Of a stretch of 64,000 bases of DNA, positions 30,682 to 40,013 are shown one piece after another. The first letter of the stretch is position 1. Every line of letters begins with the position of its first letter. The stretch is from Deltaproteobacteria bacterium (lineage in GTDB: Bacteria; Desulfobacterota; Syntrophia; Syntrophales; Smithellaceae), in assembly GCA_022710585.1 (NCBI GenBank), contig JAKLGV010000016.1:17354-81353 (forward strand). The letters run 5' to 3'. The notes beneath the pieces are model-generated. The model saw nothing but the letters and a program-made list of their open reading frames with translations, was not told where the DNA came from and searched no databases. Both the position numbers and the translations under genes were made by a program.

Positions 30682-33519
30682 TTAGCGGCCGGCAAGATCC
30701 GGCTCGCCGCAGTGCCGGAGGATATAGTCACGGGCGGCGTCACGCAGTCTGATGGCGGTGGTCCATGAATCCGGTGCTGAGGGATCCTGGACACAATGGG
30801 GTTCGATGGGTTTCCCGATGGTGACGGCAATCCGGCCCCGCCGCGGAAAAAGGCTGACATCGCGCAGCATGGAACGGGTACCGCGGATCGCGACAGGGAC
30901 GACCGGAACATCGGCTTCTACCGAGGCTTCAAAAGCTCCCATGTAAAAGGGACGCAGTCCCGGAATGCGCGTGAAAGTCCCTTCGGCAAAAAAGAACAGA
31001 TTGCGCCCTTCCCGCGCCCGGGAGGCGATGCGGCGGGCATCTTCAACACCTTTTTGTTTGTCGAATCGTTCCACAAATTCCGCTTGTATTCGTTGCAGGA
31101 ATACCCGTGACAGGAAACTGTCTTTCAGCTCGGCTTTGGCCACAAAACTGACTTCCACCGGCAGCACGGCGACCATCAGAAAATTATCCAGGTAGCTGGC
31201 ATGGTTGGACACGAACATACAGGGATTTCCCTGCGGCAGATTTTCGAGGCCGTGTATGTCAAGCGGCGTGAAAGATGCTCGGGCCAGAAACAGTGCTACT
31301 TTTCTCATGAAAGCCCATCGCCAGGTTTCCCCGGGCAGCAGGACAACAGTCAGCCAGGTAACGGGAGCGAGCATCAGAAACACCAGCCAGCAGTAAACGG
31401 CATAAAAGCCGCTTTGCACACCATGCCAAATACGTCTCATTTCCGGGAGAATTCCCGATGCGGTAATGCGCGCGATCTGCCACCAGGTGGCTCTGTATTC
31501 TTTGCCGATTCGTCCGCTCTCAAAAAGAGCGCGATTGCCGGCGCGGCGGATTTTTCCGCTGGATGTTTTCAGGACGGTTCCCGGCGGCGCCAGAACCACT
31601 TCATCTGCCGCTGTCCCGACAAGATCCATCGCCAGTGTGTTGATTTCCTGCCGCAGGGTATTCAATTTTTCCGGATTTTCTTCCCGCGTCTCCGCCATCA
31701 CCACCAGTTTCTCGGTTTGATTGACTTTATCCTGTGTGGCAAACACGACCACATTGCCCTTGCGGATGCCCGTAACCTTGCCGACGGCTTCTTCCAGCTC
31801 CTGAGGGTAGATGTTTCTTCCCGCACGGATGATGATGTCTTTCTTGCGACCGGTGATGAATATATCGCCGCCCGCGATATAAGCCATATCGCCGGAATCC
31901 AGCCAGTTGCCATCAAAAAGTTTCCTGGTTTCTTCTTCATTGCGGTAATAGCCGCTGGTCGCCGAAGGCCCCCGGAAATGCAGTCTGCCCTCGTATCGTT
32001 CCGGCAACTCCAAACCGGCCGCATCGACAATGCGCACTTCATGGCCGGGCAGAGGATGACCGCAGGCGACAAAACGCAGAATACTCTCGTCTGCCGCTGA
32101 AGACACAACGGCGTGTCCGGTGTTGACAAAAACATCACGGTCAATCCGGTCAATGAGCGGGCCTCGATTAAGGGGAGGTAAAGCAAGGCCGACAGAGCAT
32201 TCCGCCAATCCGTAAACGGGCATTAATGTTTCACGCCTGAATCCGTATGGGCCGAATTGCCGGCAGAAATTCTCCACGGTCTCGGGGCTCACCGGCTCGG
32301 CACCGTTGCAGGCAATCCGCCACGAAGAAAGATCAAGCCCCTGTAGATCACTTTCCGTCAATCTTTTCAGGCATAATTCATAGGCGAAATTGGGAGCGGC
32401 GGAGATCGTACCCCGATAGCGATGAATGGCCCAGAGCCAGCGCTGCGGACGGGCAATAAAACTGAGCGGCGACATCACCACGAGCAGGGCGGTAAAATAA
32501 AGACTGCTGAGCCATGTCCCGATCAGGCCCATATCGTGATAAAGCGGCAGCCAGCTGATAATCACATCCGTGGACTTTACCTGCGCGACTTCTCCCAGAG
32601 CACGGACATTCGCCAGCAGATTGGCATGGGTGAGCACAACGCCTTTAGGATTTCCGGTGCTGCCGGACGTATATTGGAGGAAAGCAATATCATTCATGGC
32701 CGGTGTATATTTTTTATAAGCGGCTTTGCCTGCGGTGAGTTCCGTAAAGGTGACCAGCGTGTGCATGCTTTCCACCTGCGCCTTGAGCACCTGGGCAAAG
32801 CGCTTGGCTTCCGGAATGATGACCATGATCTTCGCTTCACAGTTGTTGAGAATGGCGCTGTGCCGCTGCAAATGGTCTTCGAGCTGGTTGAGCCGGAAAG
32901 GCGGGTAGATGGGAACCGGTATGCCGCCTGCCAGCAGAATGCCCAAAAAAGTAAAAAAGTATTCCCGGCTTGTCGGCAGCATGATGGAGACGGCATCTCC
33001 CGGTAGCAATCCTTTTTCCTGAAGTCCGGCGGCGGCTGCCTGTGCGCCATCGCTGAGCTCCCGATAAGTAATGATGTCGCCGTCGCCTTCATCGCTGTAT
33101 AAGCGGATGTGCGGCCTGTCCGGATGATGCTCTGCATGCCAGTTCAGGACATCGACCAGGGTTTGGGCGCTTACCGGCAGATTGGACGTTGTGCCCACGT
33201 CCGGCGTCTTTATGTCAATGACGGCGGCAGGCGTCAGGGCGGCGCCGGTCTTGCTGATGACCTGCCAGAGGTCGCGAGGGGATTCCGCCTCGATAAACAA
33301 CTTTTCATCCAGAGAAACACTGAATATCTTTTCCACGCGGGCAAGAAGTTCCACCCGCGCCAGGCTGTCCAGTCCCAGATCCTTGGACAGCGAACTGTCC
33401 GGCAGGACCTGCCGGGTTTGAGGCCAGGAAGGATGCAGCTCCACAACCAGCTCTTTGATTTGACTGAGCAGAATGTTCATCGAGCGGTCGGCGCTCATTT
33501 TTGTTTGATGACTGTTCAT
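30682..33519 (-). CDS. ACP - fatty acyl-AMP ligase - PlsC acyltransferase fusion
   Basis: About 945 residues in three parts. Residues ~10-95 are an acyl carrier domain with the phosphopantetheine serine near residue 52 (DLGLDSLARVE). Residues ~110-690 are an AMP-forming ligase: QYTSGSTGNPKGVVLTH, YGLAECSVG, GRKKDIIIRAGRNIYPQE and SSGKIRR; the style is of fatty acyl-AMP ligases that load ACPs rather than CoA. After hydrophobic segments comes a PlsC domain with NHASYLDN (HX4D) and FFFAEGTFTR. This suggests acyl activation, loading on its own ACP, and transfer to a lysolipid at the inner membrane. The ATG at 33519 follows AAGGT by 7 nt. Domain order differs from E. coli Aas. Confidence 0.9.
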   Translation of the reverse strand: MNSHQTKMSADRSMNILLSQIKELVVELHPSWPQTRQVLPDSSLSKDLGLDSLARVELLARVEKIFSVSLDEKLFIEAESPRDLWQVISKTGAALTPAAVIDIKTPDVGTTSNLPVSAQTLVDVLNWHAEHHPDRPHIRLYSDEGDGDIITYRELSDGAQAAAAGLQEKGLLPGDAVSIMLPTSREYFFTFLGILLAGGIPVPIYPPFRLNQLEDHLQRHSAILNNCEAKIMVIIPEAKRFAQVLKAQVESMHTLVTFTELTAGKAAYKKYTPAMNDIAFLQYTSGSTGNPKGVVLTHANLLANVRALGEVAQVKSTDVIISWLPLYHDMGLIGTWLSSLYFTALLVVMSPLSFIARPQRWLWAIHRYRGTISAAPNFAYELCLKRLTESDLQGLDLSSWRIACNGAEPVSPETVENFCRQFGPYGFRRETLMPVYGLAECSVGLALPPLNRGPLIDRIDRDVFVNTGHAVVSSAADESILRFVACGHPLPGHEVRIVDAAGLELPERYEGRLHFRGPSATSGYYRNEEETRKLFDGNWLDSGDMAYIAGGDIFITGRKKDIIIRAGRNIYPQELEEAVGKVTGIRKGNVVVFATQDKVNQTEKLVVMAETREENPEKLNTLRQEINTLAMDLVGTAADEVVLAPPGTVLKTSSGKIRRAGNRALFESGRIGKEYRATWWQIARITASGILPEMRRIWHGVQSGFYAVYCWLVFLMLAPVTWLTVVLLPGETWRWAFMRKVALFLARASFTPLDIHGLENLPQGNPCMFVSNHASYLDNFLMVAVLPVEVSFVAKAELKDSFLSRVFLQRIQAEFVERFDKQKGVEDARRIASRAREGRNLFFFAEGTFTRIPGLRPFYMGAFEASVEADVPVVPVAIRGTRSMLRDVSLFPRRGRIAVTIGKPIEPHCVQDPSAPDSWTTAIRLRDAARDYILRHCGEPDLAGR

Positions 33520-33624
33520 CAGGTGACCTTCACTGCTGTTAATATAATGACGGGGACCATCTTTTCCAACTAACGGCGTTGCCACCGGCAATCAGGCGCT
33601 CCATTTCTTATGAAATCATTCCCT

Positions 33625-34962
33625 TTATTCTCCGGCGTGGTCGAGCGCCGCCATTTTTCCCCTTTCTTCATCAACAAAAAAGACAATGACCGCGGATACC
33701 AGAAAAAAGAATGAACACATCAGGATCGCTTTTTGCAGACCCAGAAATGCCTGCAGCAGTCCCAGCCCCATCAGGCCGAAAATAGCGGAGAGGCGTCCGG
33801 TAAAACTCCACAGACCGAAAAATTCGCCGGCCTTGGTATCCGGCGAAAAAAGTCCCACCATCGCGCGGCAGAGGGATTGTGTCGATCCCAGCCCCAATCC
33901 GGCAATCGAGCCGATGGCCAGGAAAACATGTTCGCCCTTCACCGAAGCCCCCGTCCATTGATTTATCAGGGCGGTCACCTCATTGATGCCGTAAATCAGA
34001 CTCACGGTAATGAGCCAGATGAGGAGCGTCAGGATGAAGGTCTGCTTCGCTTTCCATTTATCCTGAATGAAACCGAAGAAAAACGCCCCGCCCGCCGCCG
34101 TAAATTGTGTAATGACGAACATCAGCACCTGCGTGCTCGCGGACCATTGCACGACCTGGTCTCCATAAATGAATGCGAAGGAGATCACAATGGACACACC
34201 GGAATAGGCAAAAAAGAACGATGCCAGAAGAATCAGTAAATCCTTATAATCCCGGATATCCAGGCATGTTTTTTTCAATCTTTTCCATCCGATCGTGAAA
34301 TAGTTTTCATGAGGGGGCAGCAGTCTGGGACGTGTTTTTTCCCGGACCCATAAAAAAGTGGGCAGCGCCGCGAGCAGAAAAAACAATCCGGTAACCGGCC
34401 CCACCAGCCGCAAATTTTGAAAATTATCCAGCGTATAAATACCGGCGTTGAGGCCGCAGATAACGATGGCCGTGGAAATAAGACCGCCGAAGTAGCCCAA
34501 TCCCCAGGCATATCCGGAGATTTTACCCAGATCCTCCGGCGGCCCGAGGCCCGGCAGAAAACTGGAAACGAAAGCTTCACTGTATGAAAAACCGATGTTG
34601 GACAGAATGATCAGCAGCATGCCCCGGACAATGTCTCCGGGGCCGACGAAATACAGAGCCGATGTGGCTATCACCGTGAGCAGATAGCTGCCCAGGAGAA
34701 ATTTCTTTTTTGCTCCGGAATAATCCATGATCGCGCCGAAGAGGGGCGCGGAGAGAAGCACAACCAGATAACTGAGAGAAAGGGCGGTGCTCCAGAGAAA
34801 ATTTCCCAGACGGTATTCGGGCCCGTCACCGACAATGAGCCGGGGGAAGATGATGCAGAAAACGACGGTAATAATGACGGTCGTATAGGACGAGTTGGCA
34901 AAATCAAACATTGCCCAGCCGAACAATTCTTTTTTGGAAGCTCTCTTGATTTCTGTCATCAT
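33625..34962 (-). CDS. MFS transporter, UMF1/Atg22-like family
   Basis: 445 residues with about 12 predicted membrane segments. The start FGWAMFDFANSSYTTVIITVVF (in parts) is characteristic of the UMF1/Atg22-like branch of the major facilitator superfamily, and KRLKKTCLDIRDYKDLLILLASFF (in parts) marks the central loop. Substrate unknown; yeast Atg22 exports amino acids from the vacuole. It lies upstream of the ACP-ligase-PlsC gene on the same strand with a gap of about 105 nt, so co-transcription is possible. Confidence 0.88.
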   Translation of the reverse strand: MMTEIKRASKKELFGWAMFDFANSSYTTVIITVVFCIIFPRLIVGDGPEYRLGNFLWSTALSLSYLVVLLSAPLFGAIMDYSGAKKKFLLGSYLLTVIATSALYFVGPGDIVRGMLLIILSNIGFSYSEAFVSSFLPGLGPPEDLGKISGYAWGLGYFGGLISTAIVICGLNAGIYTLDNFQNLRLVGPVTGLFFLLAALPTFLWVREKTRPRLLPPHENYFTIGWKRLKKTCLDIRDYKDLLILLASFFFAYSGVSIVISFAFIYGDQVVQWSASTQVLMFVITQFTAAGGAFFFGFIQDKWKAKQTFILTLLIWLITVSLIYGINEVTALINQWTGASVKGEHVFLAIGSIAGLGLGSTQSLCRAMVGLFSPDTKAGEFFGLWSFTGRLSAIFGLMGLGLLQAFLGLQKAILMCSFFFLVSAVIVFFVDEERGKMAALDHAGE

Positions 34963-35048
34963 TTTACCCTGGTATTATTTATCACAGATTCAGGCAGTAG
35001 TTTAGCCTTTTGATGATGCCGGATTGCGCGATGGTGTGCGTGAGAAAG

Positions 35049-35090
35049 ATAAAAAATCTCCGGCGGCATTGGAATGATGACACCGGAGAT
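35049..35090 (-). terminator. Terminator of the aldehyde/alcohol redox operon
   Basis: ATCTCCGG (35056-35063) pairs with CCGGAGAT (35083-35090). On the minus strand the stem is followed by TTTTTTATC, 48 nt beyond the ferredoxin stop codon. Confidence 0.75.
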
Positions 35091-35137
35091 GGCAATAAAT
35101 TCAGCGATTGACGACCGGAGTTTCTCTGTTGCCCGGA

Positions 35138-35593
35138 TCAGGCGGACTCTTTGGCTTTTGTTGTAGCCTCAGTTTTTTCCGGTTTATTCATAATAATCGC
35201 ATCCGTGGGGCATTCCTGACAGCAGAAACCACAACCGATACAGGCTTTGGCATTCTTAAGATAAGGGAAGGCATCAACGCCTTTATTTCGCGGCCGTTCC
35301 GACATAGCCAGGCAACCAACCGGACAGGCATCAACGCAGATGCCGCAGGCGATACACGTTTCCACGGTGATTTCCGGCTTGGACCATTCGGATCGTTTGA
35401 TCATCGTACAAGCAATCCCATTGCCGTCCAGGATACTCGCCTGAGGACATACTCTTCCGCAGGCGCCGCATTCAATGCATAAATCCGCATTGATGGTGTG
35501 GAGATTCTTTTTTTCGCCTGAAATGGCATCAGCAGGGCAAAGACGCATGCAAGCGCCGCAGCCGTTGCATTTTTCCGTAATTGTATATGACAT
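35138..35593 (-). CDS. Poly-[4Fe-4S] ferredoxin, four cluster motifs
   Basis: 151 residues with four CxxCxxCxxxCP motifs: CNGCGACMRLCP, CIECGACGRVCP, CIACGICVDACP and CIGCGFCCQECP. It probably carries four low-potential [4Fe-4S] clusters. It starts one nucleotide after the AOR stop, so it is translated with AOR and is its likely electron partner. The short acidic/basic C-terminal tail has no added domain. Confidence 0.92.
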   Translation of the reverse strand: MSYTITEKCNGCGACMRLCPADAISGEKKNLHTINADLCIECGACGRVCPQASILDGNGIACTMIKRSEWSKPEITVETCIACGICVDACPVGCLAMSERPRNKGVDAFPYLKNAKACIGCGFCCQECPTDAIIMNKPEKTEATTKAKESA

Positions 35594-35594
35594 T

Positions 35595-37550
35595 TTACTC
35601 TATCCCCAGTCTTTTTAATGTTTCCTCTTTAGGTATTCCTGTGGTCCGGTCCCAGCCGAACTGTTCCCAATAATCAGCGGCCAGTTTTTCCACATCCACG
35701 GATCTGCCTCTATTCGCACCTTCCTTCTGAGGAGGATGGCCCTGTGCTCTGCGGCTGATGAAATTATTTTTCGGTTTAATCCCGTGCTTGACATTGAACG
35801 CCTGTTTCAGGGTCTGAATCCGCTCGCCGGTCGTCATGTATTCTTCAGGTGTAAATTTCCAGCCGGTCGCGGCATTGAGCCAGTCAAACGTGGGAACCCT
35901 TTTCGCTCCGATAAACAAACCGAACATACACATTCCCGCGCCATTCCCCATGCTCATGAACTTGCTGCACGCGGCGGAAGCCTGGGCCTTCTCCTTATTG
36001 ACTTTATACTTGCTCCCCTTCATAAAAAGAAGGCTTGGTCTGGGCAGACCTTTAACACGTTTCCAAAGCTGGAACATTTCGTAATACAAATGAGCGCCGA
36101 TCGTATGACGCCCCGGCGTGGGTTCCACACTGTAGTGGACATTGAAACCCGGATCATTGCGTCCGTCATGCATGGCCGGCTCCTGACCTCCCGCATGAAC
36201 GGTGCATTCTTCCGCTCCCCTGCCGATTTTTGCCGCGGCAACTTTCGATCCATCGGCCAGGATGTCGCCTATGCCTTCCCGGTTGACCATTTTCCTGATG
36301 AGCGCAACGACGTCTTCTGCATTTCCCCATTTCAATTCCAGACCGTCCGTATCTTCCTTCGTCAGAATGCCTTTTTCGTAGCACTCAATGGCGAAGGCCG
36401 CGGTTGCGCCGGCGGATATCGTATCCATGCCCGCCCGGTTGAGAAGCTCGTTTAAATAAAAAACGCTGTCCAGATCCTCATTCATGCACAGACCGCCCAG
36501 CGCCAGAATGCTTTCATATTCGGGTTTGTGGGTATGGGAATACTTTCCTTTGGTGGCGCAGATACCGCCGCAGCCCAGCGGACACGAATAACAGTGGTAT
36601 TTTACGATTTCCGCTTTTCTGATGATATCCGGATTGATGGTTTTGGATTTACCCAAGGGGAAATCCTTGCTGGAACCGTCCCAGTTTTTCAGCGGCGAAT
36701 CGCCCATCTCGACAGACATTTGATTCATGCCGCCCGTGCCCCATGTTCTCAAAATGGTCTTGTACAGGAGACCATCCTGGGCGAACATCACAGGAGTCGT
36801 CCCCATAAATGTTCCCATCAGAGCCAGACCTACACCCGGGAGCAGGCTCAGCGGCATGGGGAAGTTGGTCCACTTGATACATTTCAGACTCAGGCTTTTC
36901 ATTTCTTTCGGGTCTTGAACTTGAATCCGTTGCACGCCGTCGAGGACTACGGCTTTAAGTTTTTTCACGCCCATTACAGCACCCAGACCCGATCGGGCGG
37001 CAATTCTGCCCTTGTCGGTGCAGACGCCCGAAATCAGAGAAACCTTCTCGCCGGCAGGGCCGATGACCGCTACACCTGCTTTTTCGCCGTACTGTTTTTT
37101 GAGTTTCTCTTCCGTTTCGACGGCATCCATTCCCCACAGGTCCGAGGCATCTTTGAGGAGCGTCTTGCCGTTTTTGACATATAAATAAACGGGCTTGGGG
37201 CTGATGCCTTTGAAGAAAATGGCGTCATAGCCGCTATGCTTGATGGCCGGGGAAAACGTACCGCCGCAATTCGCGTCGCCCCAGCCTCCGGTCAGAGGCG
37301 ATTTGCCGACAAGCGTCCATCGTCCGGAAAATAAACTGCCCGTACCGGTCAGCAGACCGGAACAGAAGCCCAGAATATTGTCCGGCCCCAACGGATCGGC
37401 TCCGGCCGGTATGCGATTATAAAGGATGTAAGCTCCGAGTCCCATTCCGGACAGATATTGCTCATACACACGATCCGGTATGGTCTCTTCGTTCATGGTT
37501 TGGCTCGACAGATCCACCATGAGGATTTTTCCCATATAAGCTTTGCTCAT
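35595..37550 (-). CDS. aor: Aldehyde ferredoxin oxidoreductase (tungsten/molybdenum)
   Basis: 651 residues of the AOR family. The N-terminal domain starts MGKILMVDLSSQTM and carries the GRWTLVGKSPLTGGWGDANCGG (in parts) pterin-binding region. The cluster motif is CYSCPLGC with a late Cys in GAGMCMFG. These enzymes oxidise aldehydes to acids, or reduce acids with low-potential ferredoxin, using a bis-pterin W or Mo cofactor. It lies between an iron alcohol dehydrogenase (22 nt upstream) and a ferredoxin (1 nt downstream), giving an acid-aldehyde-alcohol set. Substrate range cannot be read from sequence. Confidence 0.93.
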   Translation of the reverse strand: MSKAYMGKILMVDLSSQTMNEETIPDRVYEQYLSGMGLGAYILYNRIPAGADPLGPDNILGFCSGLLTGTGSLFSGRWTLVGKSPLTGGWGDANCGGTFSPAIKHSGYDAIFFKGISPKPVYLYVKNGKTLLKDASDLWGMDAVETEEKLKKQYGEKAGVAVIGPAGEKVSLISGVCTDKGRIAARSGLGAVMGVKKLKAVVLDGVQRIQVQDPKEMKSLSLKCIKWTNFPMPLSLLPGVGLALMGTFMGTTPVMFAQDGLLYKTILRTWGTGGMNQMSVEMGDSPLKNWDGSSKDFPLGKSKTINPDIIRKAEIVKYHCYSCPLGCGGICATKGKYSHTHKPEYESILALGGLCMNEDLDSVFYLNELLNRAGMDTISAGATAAFAIECYEKGILTKEDTDGLELKWGNAEDVVALIRKMVNREGIGDILADGSKVAAAKIGRGAEECTVHAGGQEPAMHDGRNDPGFNVHYSVEPTPGRHTIGAHLYYEMFQLWKRVKGLPRPSLLFMKGSKYKVNKEKAQASAACSKFMSMGNGAGMCMFGLFIGAKRVPTFDWLNAATGWKFTPEEYMTTGERIQTLKQAFNVKHGIKPKNNFISRRAQGHPPQKEGANRGRSVDVEKLAADYWEQFGWDRTTGIPKEETLKRLGIE

Positions 37551-37571
37551 AAAAACTCTCTCTTGAAATGT

Positions 37572-38819
37572 TTATCCTTTTTTAATTTTATTCCGGTCAA
37601 GGGGTTTGCCTTCCCATGCCGCTTCCAGAACCAATAAATTTTCTTCGTAATCCTGATCTTCCGGATTGTAGATGGTTGCGCCGTCAAGCAGGGCCGCTTT
37701 GGCAATTTCCGGAAGAATCTCCCGTGGAACCATCTGTTTGCCATCGCGATCCTTGACTTCCGAGAAGTACCGGGCATGCCGTCCGCCGGTGATCTCGTTG
37801 AGATCCTGATTCATTTGCCGGATCAGGGAAACAACTTTTTCCGCTCGTTCGGCCTTAGGCGTTTTACGGTAGACCTCCTCGCCCGCCATGGGCAGCAGCA
37901 GTTCCGCGATGGTTTCCCCGCGCTTATGCATATTGTATTCGAGACCATAGGGCAATAAAATAGCCATGCAGATTCCATGGGGAACACCGCAGACAGAACC
38001 GGTGGCATGACCGAGATTGTGAACGATTCCGACCATGGAGTTGGAAAAGGAAATTCCGGCCAGACACGCGCTTACCGCCATGGCCAGACGACCGTCTTTA
38101 TCCGCAGGATTTTTGGTCACTGAAGGCAGATATTGGTGAATCATATTGACGGCCGCCAGAGAGTGGGCGTCACTCAACGGATTTTTCTGAAGGCAGTAAT
38201 ATCCTTCCACGGCATGGCTCAAGGCATCCATGCCCGTCATGGCTGTGATGAAAGGCGGCATCGTCATGGTCATGCGCGAATCGAGAATGGATACGCTGGG
38301 CAGCAAAAAATAACTGGTAAAGGCCATTTTTAAATGCTTTTCATGATCTTTGATCACGGCAACCAGCGTGACTTCCGATCCCGTGCCCGCCGTCGTCGGT
38401 ACGGCAACAAGAGTTTTCAGGCGCCGATTCAGGGCGCCGGCGCCGCTGAAGGCCATCAGATCGGTGGCATTCTCGGAAACGACGATGTTGACGCCTTTGG
38501 CCGTATCCATCACGGAACCCCCGCCGACGGCGATAATAGCATCACAGGCGTTATCCCGATAAAGACCGGCGAGCTGGTTGACCACCTTCAAATCGGAATC
38601 GGGCGGAACGTTATCGGCAACGCCTCCGATGGTGACGCCTTCCTTGAGCGCATTGACGACAATATCCACGAGACCGGCGGCGGCAACGCCCTTATCCGTA
38701 ATAATCAGCGGTTTTTTTGATCCCATTTCGGCCAGCAGCGCCGGTATCTTTTCCAGCGCGTCGTGCCCCGCAACAATTTTTACACGGCAGCAGAATTCAT
38801 AATAATCCGGTAGTATCAT
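37572..38819 (-). CDS. Iron-containing alcohol dehydrogenase (intact metal site)
   Basis: 415 residues of the group III alcohol dehydrogenases. The nucleotide site is IAVGGGSVMDTAKG. The metal ligands all fit: D198 and H202 in GMDALSHAVE, H267 in IVHNLGH and H281 in GVPHG; H271 corresponds to the active-site His of FucO. It interconverts an alcohol and aldehyde with NAD(P)H. It lies between a degenerate paralogue (19 nt upstream) and AOR (22 nt downstream). GGAAAGGA precedes the ATG. Confidence 0.93.
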   Translation of the reverse strand: MILPDYYEFCCRVKIVAGHDALEKIPALLAEMGSKKPLIITDKGVAAAGLVDIVVNALKEGVTIGGVADNVPPDSDLKVVNQLAGLYRDNACDAIIAVGGGSVMDTAKGVNIVVSENATDLMAFSGAGALNRRLKTLVAVPTTAGTGSEVTLVAVIKDHEKHLKMAFTSYFLLPSVSILDSRMTMTMPPFITAMTGMDALSHAVEGYYCLQKNPLSDAHSLAAVNMIHQYLPSVTKNPADKDGRLAMAVSACLAGISFSNSMVGIVHNLGHATGSVCGVPHGICMAILLPYGLEYNMHKRGETIAELLLPMAGEEVYRKTPKAERAEKVVSLIRQMNQDLNEITGGRHARYFSEVKDRDGKQMVPREILPEIAKAALLDGATIYNPEDQDYEENLLVLEAAWEGKPLDRNKIKKG

Positions 38820-38837
38820 GGGTTACATCCTTTCCAT

Positions 38838-39998
38838 TCAGGCTTTGATTGAGCTGCCGCCGACACGATCGATGACCGTGCGCAGGTAAGCTCCATCCGG
38901 TTCTTGATTAATGATGTCAAATATATCTTTCATCAGGTATTGCTGAATACCTGCTTCCGTAATGGTTCGCGGTATTTTTCCTTTCAGCGAGCGGTAAATC
39001 TCATATGAAAATTCGCATAGGTCCCTCAGAGCATCGCCTGCTCTTCCGGCCTCCGGCATGGCGGCGTATTTGTCGTCTCCAGCCAGGGGGAGAAGAAGGC
39101 TGGCGATGCGAGAGCTGTCCTTCTTCATGCAATCGTCAAGGAAAGGATGAAGGCACATTCCGATGATTATGCCCGGATGAACATGGACGGTATTTTGAAA
39201 TACCTGTCCCAGCCGGTGAAGCATGTTTTGATCGGTATTGGAAATAACACATCCCGACATGGCCACGGCATTGGCGACTGCAAGGGACTCTTTCTTATTA
39301 CAGCGTTTATTGACGGCTGAGGCGAGGTTCTCCCGGATAAAGCGCAGTGCGGTAAAAGCATAGGCATCCATAAAAGGATTTTTATCCGGAGCAATGTAAG
39401 CCTCCAAGGTGCGCCCGAATGCGGCAAAACCAGCTTCGGCAACTGTTTTTCCGTCTTTTGCCCGGGTCAGTCGCGGATCAAGCACCACGAGGCCGGGCAT
39501 TAAATGAACAGAGGTAAATATCTTCCCGCTCAGAACGGCATATTTCGACGTTTCCATTCCGGTTGCAGCGGCCGTCGGAATCACGACAAAAGGCCCCAGG
39601 GGATCGCGAATAGCTGTTGCCGGAGAAAGTTGACGCGCATCGGCAACCTTCAGCGAGACCGCGAGATTCAGTATTTTGGCCACATCAACAATGATCCCGC
39701 CGCCCAGGGCGATAATGACATCGTATTGGCCCTTAAGAAATATTTCTCTGATTTGTTCGACAACGTTCAGATCGGCCGTTTCCGTTACGTCGTCAAAAAC
39801 ACCGATCGTCATTCCAGAATCGCCGAACGCATTTATCAATGTTCCTATCGCTTTCGGGCCCGCCAGCTCCCGGCTGGTGATGATCAGGGGCTTGAAAGCG
39901 TTGAGGCCAGCCAGTTCAACGGGAAGATGCTCCAGCGCCTTGTTTCCTGAATTTGTCTTGAATGGACAGGTAAATGCAAAACCGTTTGTAAGATTCAT
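38838..39998 (-). CDS. Alcohol dehydrogenase paralogue with degenerate metal site
   Basis: 386 residues, same fold and alignable without gaps over the key regions to the next gene, but the metal-site residues are changed. GMDALSH is GFAAFGR (Asp to Ala192, His to Arg196), VHNLGH is LHRLGQ (first His kept at 261, active-site His to Gln265), and VPHG is VHPG (ligand His replaced by Pro275). The GGGS of the nucleotide loop is GGGI. Three of four ligands are lost, so ordinary iron- or zinc-dependent oxidation is not expected. The reading frame is intact with a good ribosome site, so it is not a pseudogene. A structural or regulatory partner role is possible. Confidence 0.88.
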   Translation of the reverse strand: MNLTNGFAFTCPFKTNSGNKALEHLPVELAGLNAFKPLIITSRELAGPKAIGTLINAFGDSGMTIGVFDDVTETADLNVVEQIREIFLKGQYDVIIALGGGIIVDVAKILNLAVSLKVADARQLSPATAIRDPLGPFVVIPTAAATGMETSKYAVLSGKIFTSVHLMPGLVVLDPRLTRAKDGKTVAEAGFAAFGRTLEAYIAPDKNPFMDAYAFTALRFIRENLASAVNKRCNKKESLAVANAVAMSGCVISNTDQNMLHRLGQVFQNTVHVHPGIIIGMCLHPFLDDCMKKDSSRIASLLLPLAGDDKYAAMPEAGRAGDALRDLCEFSYEIYRSLKGKIPRTITEAGIQQYLMKDIFDIINQEPDGAYLRTVIDRVGGSSIKA

Positions 39999-40013
39999 TT
40001 TTTATTCCTTTCC

